Virus record (IMG/VR): IMGVR_UViG_3300050821_007188
Location: 1-62,201 of that record
Direction: 5' to 3' (one strand)
Source of the DNA: a virus
Length of the DNA stretch: 62,201 nucleotides
The notes beneath the pieces are model-generated. The model was not told the origin of the DNA. It searched no databases and was given only the letters and a program-made list of their open reading frames with translations. Positions 31,395 through 39,328 of the stretch are shown in pieces. Position numbers and translations under genes: made by a program. How positions within the stretch are numbered: position 1 is the stretch's first letter; each line of letters begins with the position of its first letter.

Positions 31395-34300
31395 TGCCTA
31401 GCATTGGACAGGGCGAAGCTAATCCGCTGCCTCTGCACGGTAGCTTGTGGCTCGACGCGCGGGCCTTCGGTCTCTCGGTGTCGTCGTCGGATATCGGACC
31501 GGCTGCCCAGGCCACGCTTGATGCCGCCAAGGTCGCGATCTTGGCTGACACGAGCAGTTTCGGATCTGGCATCGCACCCCGGGCCGTGGTCTTCATCCCC
31601 GGCGCCTCGAAGCCGTATACCTGCAAGACCTCGTCATTCGTCGAAGCGAGCGGAATCGAGGTCAAAGGGGAAGGCGAAGGGACACAGATCAACACGCCTT
31701 CGGGCGTCGGCCTGCCGATCTTCTATTGCGGAGTCTACCGCAATGATGCGGGACCGCAGCAACCCGGAACGACCTATCGTCCCGACCTGTGGAACAGCGG
31801 AACTCCCAAGCTCGATAGCACCGTCGTCACGGCCGCCAATCAGAAGTGGGGATTCCGGTCGAGCCCGTTTACGGACCCAGTGACCGGCTTCGTCTCCACC
31901 GGCTTCATCTATTCCCAGGCGTCGTGCTTCTCCCACGGACGCCCGTCGCCCACCGTCACCATCCCGGACAACTGGCGGGAGACGCCGCAGTTCACGGTTG
32001 ATCTGGCGTGCGAGGGCTTCTCGTCGGGCCAGATGCCGGCCAGTAGCTACGTGTGCGGGGTCGGGTTCGACGGGAACAACACGATCGGGTCTCAACAGGG
32101 CGTGTGGGTGCTCCGCACGTCGTCCGCCAACACCTACCAGCTCACCCTGTACACCCAGACGGTGAGGTTCGGCCCCGTCTCCAAAAACGTCTTCACGTTC
32201 TCGACCGGGACCGCAACCGGGGTTCAGCGGATCAGCGTTGGCGTCGATTGCACCAACGCTGTCATCACCGCGTATGGCCCGTTCAATGGCGGAAGTAACG
32301 TCCAGCTCACGGTCACGCACACCTCGGGCACGTTCACGGCCGGCTGTTTCCCCAGCGAGAACCAGTATTTCCCGTTCACCGTGAATGCCCAGGGCAACGG
32401 CCAGTCGGGCGGCGGCAACACCGACTGGGCTCTGTACGGGCTCGCCATCTCGTGTTCGCTCCGTTATGCCAACGTGAGCGGCGCGCAGATCGCCAACCCG
32501 CAGTTCAGCATCATTAACCTGATCGGCGGCACCGGGAAGTTGGTCGTGCCCGGTCCCCCGGCTGGTGGCACGTACAACATCACGTACAAGGGAACGACCG
32601 TCACCGGCGTCCCCTACAACGCGAATTCAGCCACGCTACAGACCGCGCTTCAGAACGCCGGCATCAACGTGACCGTGACGGCCAGCCAGGTCACCAGTAC
32701 GCCGGTGGGCTATCAGTACCAACTCACGAACGCGGCCGGGTTCACACTCGACCCCACCCAGGCCAGTTGCGACGGGACGCTCCTGACCGGCCAGGTTATC
32801 AACGACAGGTACCGCTACTATCCCGCCCCCGGCGCCTATACGGCGACCCTGGACGACTGGGCGCTGGGCTATTTCGGGTTCACCGAGAACCCCACGGCGA
32901 CGCCGGCTCCGAGAAACCTGGCCATCAACACGGGCGGCATCGTCCAGCTCGTCTATCAGTGCCCCTCCGTGATCCTCACGGCCCGGCTTCAGACCCTCAT
33001 CGGTGACAACAAGTTCACCGATCTTGTCCTCGACACGTCCGGCCCTTACGGCGTGCCGCTGGTGCTCGGCGAGTCGTATTCGTGTCACATGGAAGGGTGC
33101 TCGTTCCTCGGTGGCATCTACGCCGTCGCCCACATGCCGATCGGGCAGACCACCGCGACGTGGTATCACCGGCTCTACAACTGCACGCTCCAGGCGAACG
33201 ACGCCGGATACTTCGCCGATTCCGCCCAGGTCACGCTGCGAGACATATTCCTCACCAGCAGTTGCCGGTATGCATTCCGCTTCTGCGGCTGCGTCGTCAA
33301 CGTGAACGGGGTCCGGGTGAACAACTACGGGCATGACCCGTGCGGCTTCACGGCGACGTACACGAATGACTATGGGAACGGCGGCTCGTTCTCCGACGTC
33401 AAGCTGGACCTAGAGGGCGGCTCTGTCGCCAACGCGCTCTTTTATATGGAGCGCGTCTCGGACGACAACAACATCTGCCTGGTCCGCGACATTTACGGAG
33501 GGAGTATCGGACAGGCGCCGATCTTCAAGTTGGTCTCGAACAACGGAGCCAACAGCCCAATCGCCTATCTTGACATCGATACGATCGACTGCGGGAACAC
33601 GGGCGGCATCGTCAACGTCGACGGGGGCAACTGGATCGGGGAAGTCCGCAACTGCGTGACGAATTACGGCCCCTACGTGAGCAACAACCCCTCGGTCGGA
33701 CGGCCTCGGGTCAAGATCCTCGAAATCCGCTCGATGACCTTCCCCCGCTGGCAGAACTGGTTCAGCGGCACGATCAAACAGATACCACCCGGCCCGGTCG
33801 ACGGCCAGTTCCAGGAACTCTACGTCGCGAAGGACGGCACGCACGGCTCTTTGACGCCGCCCACATGGAAGGGCCTGCACGCGATCCAGGTAGACCCCAA
33901 CGCCTCCCTTGCTGCCTACGCAATCGACCACACGGCGATTTCCGCGACGCTCTCAGGCCAGGCGACGTCATGGGGACGGGTGACGGCCAATACCGCCGGC
34001 CGAGGCGGCGCCGCGATGCTGTTCGGCCAACCGAACTCCATCTTCGGCTCCACGTTTCTCGGGTCGAGTAGCCAGCTCGTGATCGGCGCGACCGGCGGCA
34101 CGTTCACCCTCAGTTACGGCGGCCAGACAACGGGCACGATCGCCTTCAATGCCCCGGCCGCGGGCATAGGTTCCGTCCAAACGGCTCTCCAGGCGTTGTC
34201 GTCAATCGCGGGCAACAACATGATCGTGGGCGGCGCGAACGGCGGCCCGTACACAATCAGCCCGATCAATACCCTGGTGACCGCGGCTGGCGCGACGAAC

Positions 34301-35455
34301 GGCCTTACGGTCAACGGGTCCGGGCTGACCGGCGGCCCAACCGTCGTCGTGGTCTCGAGCAACCAGGGCAACACGAAGTCATTCACGTTCCAGGGAGTGA
34401 CCGGCGGCACGTTCACCCTCACGGCCGGCAGCAACACGACCGCGGCCCTTGCCTGGAATGCCAATGGGCCGACGATCCAGGCTGCGATGCTGGCGGCGTC
34501 CATCTCGCCGGCCCCGAATCGCACCGTCGCGAACATGGTCCCATCGGCGATACCGGGTGCGTATTACAGCATCAATGTATCCGGCCTGACGATGAACACG
34601 ACGTCACTGACCGGCGTCCCTTACGCCGCTGTCCAGGTTGACCCCGCCAACCCCTACTCGGTGCCCCAGACTTATTACGCCGCGCTCCAGACGGCGAACG
34701 CCGCCGGATTCGACGGCTCGGGCACCGAGCCAATGTCCGGCACCACCGGCTACAACCGGGTCGCGGTCACCAACAATACGACCAACTTCGGCGCGTCCTC
34801 GGCGGGCTCGAAGACGTCCGGCGCCGCGATCACATGGCCGACGCTGACGGCACCTATTACGGTCAATGCCATCACATTCATGTCGAGCCCGTCCGCGACG
34901 TCGGGGCTGCTGACGCTCCAGCTTGCATCGCCAATCACCTTCACCGCTGGTCAGACACCGACGATCAGCAGCGGCGGCCTGACCATCGTCCACACGCCCT
35001 ACGCGAGCACAAGCAGTTTCGCGGGCGGCATGACGGATCAGGCGTGGGGGAAGGTTCACGACCTGCTGTTCGGTGGGGTTCCATTTACGGTGCCGGCGAC
35101 GTGGTACGTGGCCCTGTCGTCGGCGGCCCCGACCCGAAGCTCCACCCTCACGGGCGAACCCAGCGGCAACGGTTACGCCCGCGTGTCGGTCTCAAACGTC
35201 GTGGCCAATTGGCTGGCATCGGGCTTCAACAACGAAAACCTCGGCCAGTTCGGCGACGCCAAGAACGCCGCCGCGATCGCCTTTGGCTCGCCAACCGGTT
35301 CGTGGAGCGGCCCGCTAATCAAGGCGTCGCTGATGGACGCCTCGTCGAGCGGTCTCTCGTGGTTCGAGGGGTCGCTGCCGAACCCCGTCTCACCCACGAC
35401 GAGCGGCGCGGCGCCGACGTTCCAGGCCGGTGCGTTCGTCGCGGCGGCGTCTTGA
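31394..35455 (+). CDS. Large tail spike or receptor-binding protein
   Basis: This protein has 1353 residues. DARAFGLSVSSSDIGPAAQA is a pectate-lyase-like start, and about 430-830 has a right-handed beta-helix character. A GGTFTL-type domain occurs three times (near residues 390, 900 and 1003). The end holds two copies of a tail domain (TYYAALQTANAAGF..., TWYVALSSAAPTRSS..., near 1093 and 1236). Such proteins bind or cut host glycans. It is the largest gene here. Confidence 0.75.
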   Translation: MPSIGQGEANPLPLHGSLWLDARAFGLSVSSSDIGPAAQATLDAAKVAILADTSSFGSGIAPRAVVFIPGASKPYTCKTSSFVEASGIEVKGEGEGTQINTPSGVGLPIFYCGVYRNDAGPQQPGTTYRPDLWNSGTPKLDSTVVTAANQKWGFRSSPFTDPVTGFVSTGFIYSQASCFSHGRPSPTVTIPDNWRETPQFTVDLACEGFSSGQMPASSYVCGVGFDGNNTIGSQQGVWVLRTSSANTYQLTLYTQTVRFGPVSKNVFTFSTGTATGVQRISVGVDCTNAVITAYGPFNGGSNVQLTVTHTSGTFTAGCFPSENQYFPFTVNAQGNGQSGGGNTDWALYGLAISCSLRYANVSGAQIANPQFSIINLIGGTGKLVVPGPPAGGTYNITYKGTTVTGVPYNANSATLQTALQNAGINVTVTASQVTSTPVGYQYQLTNAAGFTLDPTQASCDGTLLTGQVINDRYRYYPAPGAYTATLDDWALGYFGFTENPTATPAPRNLAINTGGIVQLVYQCPSVILTARLQTLIGDNKFTDLVLDTSGPYGVPLVLGESYSCHMEGCSFLGGIYAVAHMPIGQTTATWYHRLYNCTLQANDAGYFADSAQVTLRDIFLTSSCRYAFRFCGCVVNVNGVRVNNYGHDPCGFTATYTNDYGNGGSFSDVKLDLEGGSVANALFYMERVSDDNNICLVRDIYGGSIGQAPIFKLVSNNGANSPIAYLDIDTIDCGNTGGIVNVDGGNWIGEVRNCVTNYGPYVSNNPSVGRPRVKILEIRSMTFPRWQNWFSGTIKQIPPGPVDGQFQELYVAKDGTHGSLTPPTWKGLHAIQVDPNASLAAYAIDHTAISATLSGQATSWGRVTANTAGRGGAAMLFGQPNSIFGSTFLGSSSQLVIGATGGTFTLSYGGQTTGTIAFNAPAAGIGSVQTALQALSSIAGNNMIVGGANGGPYTISPINTLVTAAGATNGLTVNGSGLTGGPTVVVVSSNQGNTKSFTFQGVTGGTFTLTAGSNTTAALAWNANGPTIQAAMLAASISPAPNRTVANMVPSAIPGAYYSINVSGLTMNTTSLTGVPYAAVQVDPANPYSVPQTYYAALQTANAAGFDGSGTEPMSGTTGYNRVAVTNNTTNFGASSAGSKTSGAAITWPTLTAPITVNAITFMSSPSATSGLLTLQLASPITFTAGQTPTISSGGLTIVHTPYASTSSFAGGMTDQAWGKVHDLLFGGVPFTVPATWYVALSSAAPTRSSTLTGEPSGNGYARVSVSNVVANWLASGFNNENLGQFGDAKNAAAIAFGSPTGSWSGPLIKASLMDASSSGLSWFEGSLPNPVSPTTSGAAPTFQAGAFVAAAS

Positions 35456-35485
35456 CCGTCACTTACGACGACAAGGGGTGACGGC

Positions 35486-35893
35486 ATGCCTGGTTTCGTC
35501 CCATCGACCGACGGGGCACCGACGGACTTCTTCCCGACGGATGGGCCGGTATCGCCGTCATTGGCGCCGCCAGTTTCGCTCGTCGCAAGCTCAGGCAATC
35601 ACGCGGTCGGTCTTACGTGGCCCGCTGCATCCGGCGCAGCCACCTATAACGTCTACCGCGGCACGACCACGGGCGGCGAGTCCGGGACGCCGATCGCCAC
35701 GGGCGTCACGGTCACAGTCTATTCGGACACGGGCCTGACGAACGGCACAGAGTATTTCTACAAGGTCGCGTCCGTCAGCGGCGGCACGACATCGGCAAAG
35801 AGCCCAGAGGCGTCCGCGACGCCCCGCAGCCGCCCCCACTGGTTCCACGGCCTGTCCTATCGCCACCACCGGCGGCACAGGCGGACGCGCTGA
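35486..35893 (+). CDS. Fn3-domain protein with STDGAPTDFFPTDGP motif
   Basis: This protein has 135 residues. The first 22 hold STDGAPTDFFPTDGP. A fibronectin type III domain follows (SLVASSGNHAVGLTWPAASG, YNVYRGTT, EYFYKVASVSGG). The tail is a His/Arg-rich stretch. Likely virion-surface. Confidence 0.65.
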   Translation: MPGFVPSTDGAPTDFFPTDGPVSPSLAPPVSLVASSGNHAVGLTWPAASGAATYNVYRGTTTGGESGTPIATGVTVTVYSDTGLTNGTEYFYKVASVSGGTTSAKSPEASATPRSRPHWFHGLSYRHHRRHRRTR

Positions 35894-35929
35894 TTTGCCG
35901 GCATCGTTCCATCCCAAAGAGGTGACGGC

Positions 35930-36529
35930 GTGTCCATCATAATCCCGCGGGCGACGCTCCCCACGAACCCAACGTCGGCCGGGCTCATCCTGGTCCGCGC
36001 CAGCGATCGACTCGTGTTCGACTTCACCCCGAACGCATACACGTCGGGCACGCCCACGACGCTCACCACCCCGCTCACCAAGAGCACGAACGCGCCGAGC
36101 TTCTATTCGGCCTCGATCACGACGACGGGATGGACGGCCTCAAACCAGTTGACCAATGGGTATCACGACTACCTGTTCTGCGACACGTCCGCCGGCACGC
36201 TGCTTTCACAGGTAATCGTTCTCGCATCCCAGACGGTTTATATCCGCGATCAGACCGATCAGGTCGACCCGTTCTTGCTGCTCGGCAACGGCGCCGTTAC
36301 CGGCACTCCCACGGCCACGAGCATCAGCCTAATTTCCACAAACATGGGCACGACCGCCGGCCTGTACTCGGGGCACCGGCTGTACATTCCGCTCACGGCG
36401 GGCGGCTTCCTGCTCACGAACGCTGGCACGCACACCTACTCTGCTGGCGTCCACACATTCACGTTTGCCGTTGCTAATAACGGAACGCCCACAACCGGAG
36501 TGGACGTCGCAAGCGTCGTGGGCCTCTGA
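35930..36529 (+). CDS. Structural-region beta-rich protein
   Basis: This 199-residue protein starts at GTG with AGAGGTG. It is Thr/Ser-rich beta sequence with no recognised family. It lies in the fibre and tail block. Confidence 0.6.
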   Translation: MSIIIPRATLPTNPTSAGLILVRASDRLVFDFTPNAYTSGTPTTLTTPLTKSTNAPSFYSASITTTGWTASNQLTNGYHDYLFCDTSAGTLLSQVIVLASQTVYIRDQTDQVDPFLLLGNGAVTGTPTATSISLISTNMGTTAGLYSGHRLYIPLTAGGFLLTNAGTHTYSAGVHTFTFAVANNGTPTTGVDVASVVGL

Positions 36530-36561
36530 TCGATCACACCTGAACCGAGGGGCGCACGCCC

Positions 36562-36996
36562 ATGCCAACGACCACTGCCTATGACTCCACGACGAATGAC
36601 CTGGCCCTGGGGAATCTTACGCCCGGCACCGACCAAGTCGGAATCATTCTCGTCAACGGCTACACCCCCAACTTTGTCACCCACGCCAAGCGATCCGACA
36701 TCACTGGCGAGGTTGTCGGCACGGGCTACACGGCGGGCGGCCAGACTCTCTCGGGAATCACACTGACGCTTGATACGAGCAACAACTGGACGCTCTGCAC
36801 GGCGACCAATCCTGTGTGGAGTGGGGCAACGCTCGTGGCGACGGGAGCGGTGTTCTTCAAGGCAAGGGGCGGAGCCGCCAGCGCCGACAATCTGTACGGA
36901 TACATGGATTTCGGCGGATCGGTCACGAGCACCGCTGCTCCCTTCACGGTTACGAGTGTCGCCACTGTCGGATGGTTCAAGATCTCCAAGGCTTGA
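36562..36996 (+). CDS. Tail-region beta protein
   Basis: This 144-residue protein has NGYTPNFVTHAKRSDITGEV then TGYTAGGQTLSGITLTLD, a small domain seen in many phage tail proteins, followed by DNLYGYMDFGGS. Function not fixed. Confidence 0.65.
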   Translation: MPTTTAYDSTTNDLALGNLTPGTDQVGIILVNGYTPNFVTHAKRSDITGEVVGTGYTAGGQTLSGITLTLDTSNNWTLCTATNPVWSGATLVATGAVFFKARGGAASADNLYGYMDFGGSVTSTAAPFTVTSVATVGWFKISKA

Positions 36997-37043
36997 CCGC
37001 GGCCGTGGCTCGTCACGCACCCGCCTAGCCTTCGGGGTCTCCC

Positions 37044-38000
37044 ATGCCCATTCAGTTGGTCGACCCCGGCCTGTGGCTCTTATTCTCCAGCCCATCCACC
37101 GGGGCCGGTAACGCTTTCGGAAGCTGCCCAACGGTCACGCTGGGCGTGCCGGCCGGGACCGCGACGGGTGCGGCTAAGGCAGCCGAGGCCGGACGACTCT
37201 CGACACCGGCCGTATTCGGCCCATCGACCGACGCCGCGCCGACGGACTTCCTGCCAACAGACGGCCCACTCTCGGGCGGCGTGACCACGTCGATTGGGGT
37301 CACCCTCTCGGCGATTGTTGGTACGGCGACCGGCGGCAGTGCATCGCCCGGTAATGCGGTCGGAATCGCGATAACGGTCACGCTCTCGTCGCAGGCCGGC
37401 ACTGCGACCGGAGCGGCGACGGCGGTTGGCATTCCGATCGCGGTCAGGCTATCCGCGATTCCTGGCCATGCGACCGGCGCTGCCGTTGCTGCCGGGACTC
37501 CAGCGGGCGTGATGCTCGCTGCTGTTCCGGGAACGGCCGCGGGCGGCTCGGCCCCCGTCATCCCCGATGACGTCTGGATCGTCTCCCGCGGCAAGTTCCG
37601 CCTCGAAATCCAGGCCAAGGGCGAAGACCCAGCAGACCGACACCGCCTGATCTCCAGCCTATGCGCGGTCGCAAAGAACGCGATCAACGGGCAATCGCTA
37701 GGCAACCTCACGTTCCCGATGCTCACTCTCTTGAGGCGAGAGGGAAAGCCGACGATCGCCCCCCCTTACGCAATCCAGTTCATGGACGGCGAGTGGGAAC
37801 TACTCATCAAGGGGTTCGGCGGCTTCGACCCCGCAACCGAGCACGCCATCTACGAGGACGTTCGGGCACGCCTCGACGCCACGGGCAGCTTCAGTGCCGT
37901 CATCGGCTACGAGGAAGAGGGGCCGGCTTCGTCCGAGTGGGAATCAATGGTGCGCGTCGAGCCTGGCGAAGTGAACGATATCGACGATTCAGATCAATAA
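37044..38000 (+). CDS. Protein with VTLSA-GTATG repeats and tail-terminator-like domain
   Basis: This protein has 318 residues. The first 170 carry about five imperfect 22-25-residue repeats (VTLSAIVGTATGG, VTLSSQAGTATGA, VRLSAIPGHATGA, VMLAAVPGTAAGG) plus STDAAPTDFLPTDGP. The last 140 (IVSRGKFRLEIQAKGEDP ... EHAIYEDVRARLDATGSF) form a compact domain that may be a tail completion protein, given its place before the tail tube gene. Confidence 0.6.
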   Translation: MPIQLVDPGLWLLFSSPSTGAGNAFGSCPTVTLGVPAGTATGAAKAAEAGRLSTPAVFGPSTDAAPTDFLPTDGPLSGGVTTSIGVTLSAIVGTATGGSASPGNAVGIAITVTLSSQAGTATGAATAVGIPIAVRLSAIPGHATGAAVAAGTPAGVMLAAVPGTAAGGSAPVIPDDVWIVSRGKFRLEIQAKGEDPADRHRLISSLCAVAKNAINGQSLGNLTFPMLTLLRREGKPTIAPPYAIQFMDGEWELLIKGFGGFDPATEHAIYEDVRARLDATGSFSAVIGYEEEGPASSEWESMVRVEPGEVNDIDDSDQ

Positions 38001-38022
38001 CCAATCAGAGGGATAATTACCC

Positions 38023-38460
38023 ATGAGCGCAACGCTTCGCAGTCTAAATTGGACGTCCGTCACGTGGACGCCCAGCGGTTCGCCCGTGGTCCTGACCGGC
38101 GTGCAGTCGGTCGCGTTCGATACCGGCGGCTCACTCCTGCCGTTCTCTGGCGACGGCGATCGGGCCGTGACGACGCTCGTCAACGACTTCTTTGACCCGT
38201 CCTGCACCATCACCTTCGCGAACGTCAACGCGGCGTCTTCGCTCGTGATCGGGCAGACCGGCACGCTTACGGCCACGCTCAACGACGCCAAGAACAAGGC
38301 GGCCACCGGCGGCGGCGCCCTGATCTACACGCTGTCGAACGCCATGATTGAGAACGTGCCCCAGTCCGGCTCGCACCGTCAGTACGGCAGCGCCAGCGTG
38401 TCGATCAAGAGCTTTTCGACTGACGGCGCCACCAACCAGCTTTCCATCGCCGCCGCCTAA
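38023..38460 (+). CDS. Probable major tail (tube) protein
   Basis: This 145-residue beta-rich protein has features of tube proteins: an early strand pair, GDGDRAVTTLVNDFFDPSCT and a loop GQTGTLTATLNDAKN. It precedes the tail chaperone and tape measure genes, the usual order. Confidence 0.7.
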   Translation: MSATLRSLNWTSVTWTPSGSPVVLTGVQSVAFDTGGSLLPFSGDGDRAVTTLVNDFFDPSCTITFANVNAASSLVIGQTGTLTATLNDAKNKAATGGGALIYTLSNAMIENVPQSGSHRQYGSASVSIKSFSTDGATNQLSIAAA

Positions 38461-38475
38461 CCCGGAGCCCCACCG

Positions 38476-38760
38476 ATGCCCGACGAACCCAAGTATCACG
38501 CCGCGCTGCTGCCCCCGGGTTACGGCGCGAAGAAGGCCGGGCCGAACGGCCATGCGCTGCTCGCGATCAAAAAGGAGTTCGCGCCGATCTTCGGTAGCAA
38601 GCTCGTCCACGCCCGCCACTACGGCGAACAGACGCTCATCTCTGGCGATCCTGCTGATACCGTGCTCGATCGCAACAAGCAGGAGCGGTATCACTGGACC
38701 GAGCGTGAGGATGGCGTACTGATGGGTACATTGATTGTCCAGACGGAGGACCAGTCGTGA
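38476..38760 (+). CDS. Hypothetical tail-region protein
   Basis: This 94-residue protein starts behind GGAGCCCCACCG. It is charged and mixed alpha/beta. Its TGA overlaps the GTG of the chaperone gene. Confidence 0.55.
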   Translation: MPDEPKYHAALLPPGYGAKKAGPNGHALLAIKKEFAPIFGSKLVHARHYGEQTLISGDPADTVLDRNKQERYHWTEREDGVLMGTLIVQTEDQS

Positions 38761-39140
38761 TCGACGAGAAGGCGCGTAGGCTGCCGGGGTTCAATGAGGA
38801 CGAATCGGTCCCGGTGGCGTTCGGGGATGGGCAGGAGTGGTATTTGCCGAGGCCGACGGTGGACGTGTTCGCCTCGTTCGCGACCACCCCACCCACCGAG
38901 GTCACATCGTCCAGCTTCGGGGCCGACTTCGATGCGATGGTCAAGGCCGTTTCCGCATCGGACGACGGGTTTTTCCCGGCGGTCGCGGCGCTGGCGGCCG
39001 ATCTGCTCAGGCGGAATTACGACCTATCAGACGCCGAGCTTTCGGGCCTACTCCGCTACAAGCGGGGCGACAAAGAGAGTAGCGACTGGATCGGCGAAGT
39101 CCTGGCCGTGGCGAATGGGAACGGCGCCCCAAAAGCTTAG
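38757..39140 (+). CDS. Tail assembly chaperone (short product)
   Basis: This 127-residue protein starts at GTG. It is helical and acidic (ADFDAMVKAVSASDDGFFPA, AALAADLLRRNYDLSDAELS) and lies between tail tube and tape measure, as lambda gpG does. Just before its TAG is the slippery heptamer C-CCA-AAA, which would give a longer frameshift product. Confidence 0.75.
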   Translation: MIDEKARRLPGFNEDESVPVAFGDGQEWYLPRPTVDVFASFATTPPTEVTSSSFGADFDAMVKAVSASDDGFFPAVAALAADLLRRNYDLSDAELSGLLRYKRGDKESSDWIGEVLAVANGNGAPKA

Positions 39141-39325
39141 GCCGGTGGCTCCGGCTGGCCCTTATCAAGCTGCGGATCACCGGCCCACTCGATCGTGCCG
39201 ACGCATGGGATCTCGCGTGGTGGGGCGTTAAGTCGGGCGAAGTTCCTGATCCGCGGAAGTGGTGTGCCGCCCTCGCCGCCGAAGCTGAGAGAAGCGGTGC
39301 TCTTGGACTTGCCCAAGGATTCTGA
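38757..39325 (+). CDS. Tail assembly chaperone, -1 frameshift product (gpGT-like)
   Basis: This is the inferred long product: 126 residues in frame 0 to Lys at 39132-39134, then a -1 slip and 63 more residues. They begin SLGRWLRLALIKLRITGPLD and end at TGA 39323-39325, four bases before the tape measure ATG. The extension contains DAWDLAWWGVKSGEVPDPRK, plausible coding sequence with no start of its own. The stated span ignores the one-base slip. Confidence 0.7.
39128..39134 (+). other. Slippery site for -1 frameshift
   Basis: The heptamer CCCAAAA is phased as C CCA AAA in the chaperone frame (X XXY YYZ). It lies two codons before the zero-frame stop, where both tRNAs can re-pair in -1. Confidence 0.75.
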
Positions 39326-39328
39326 CCG

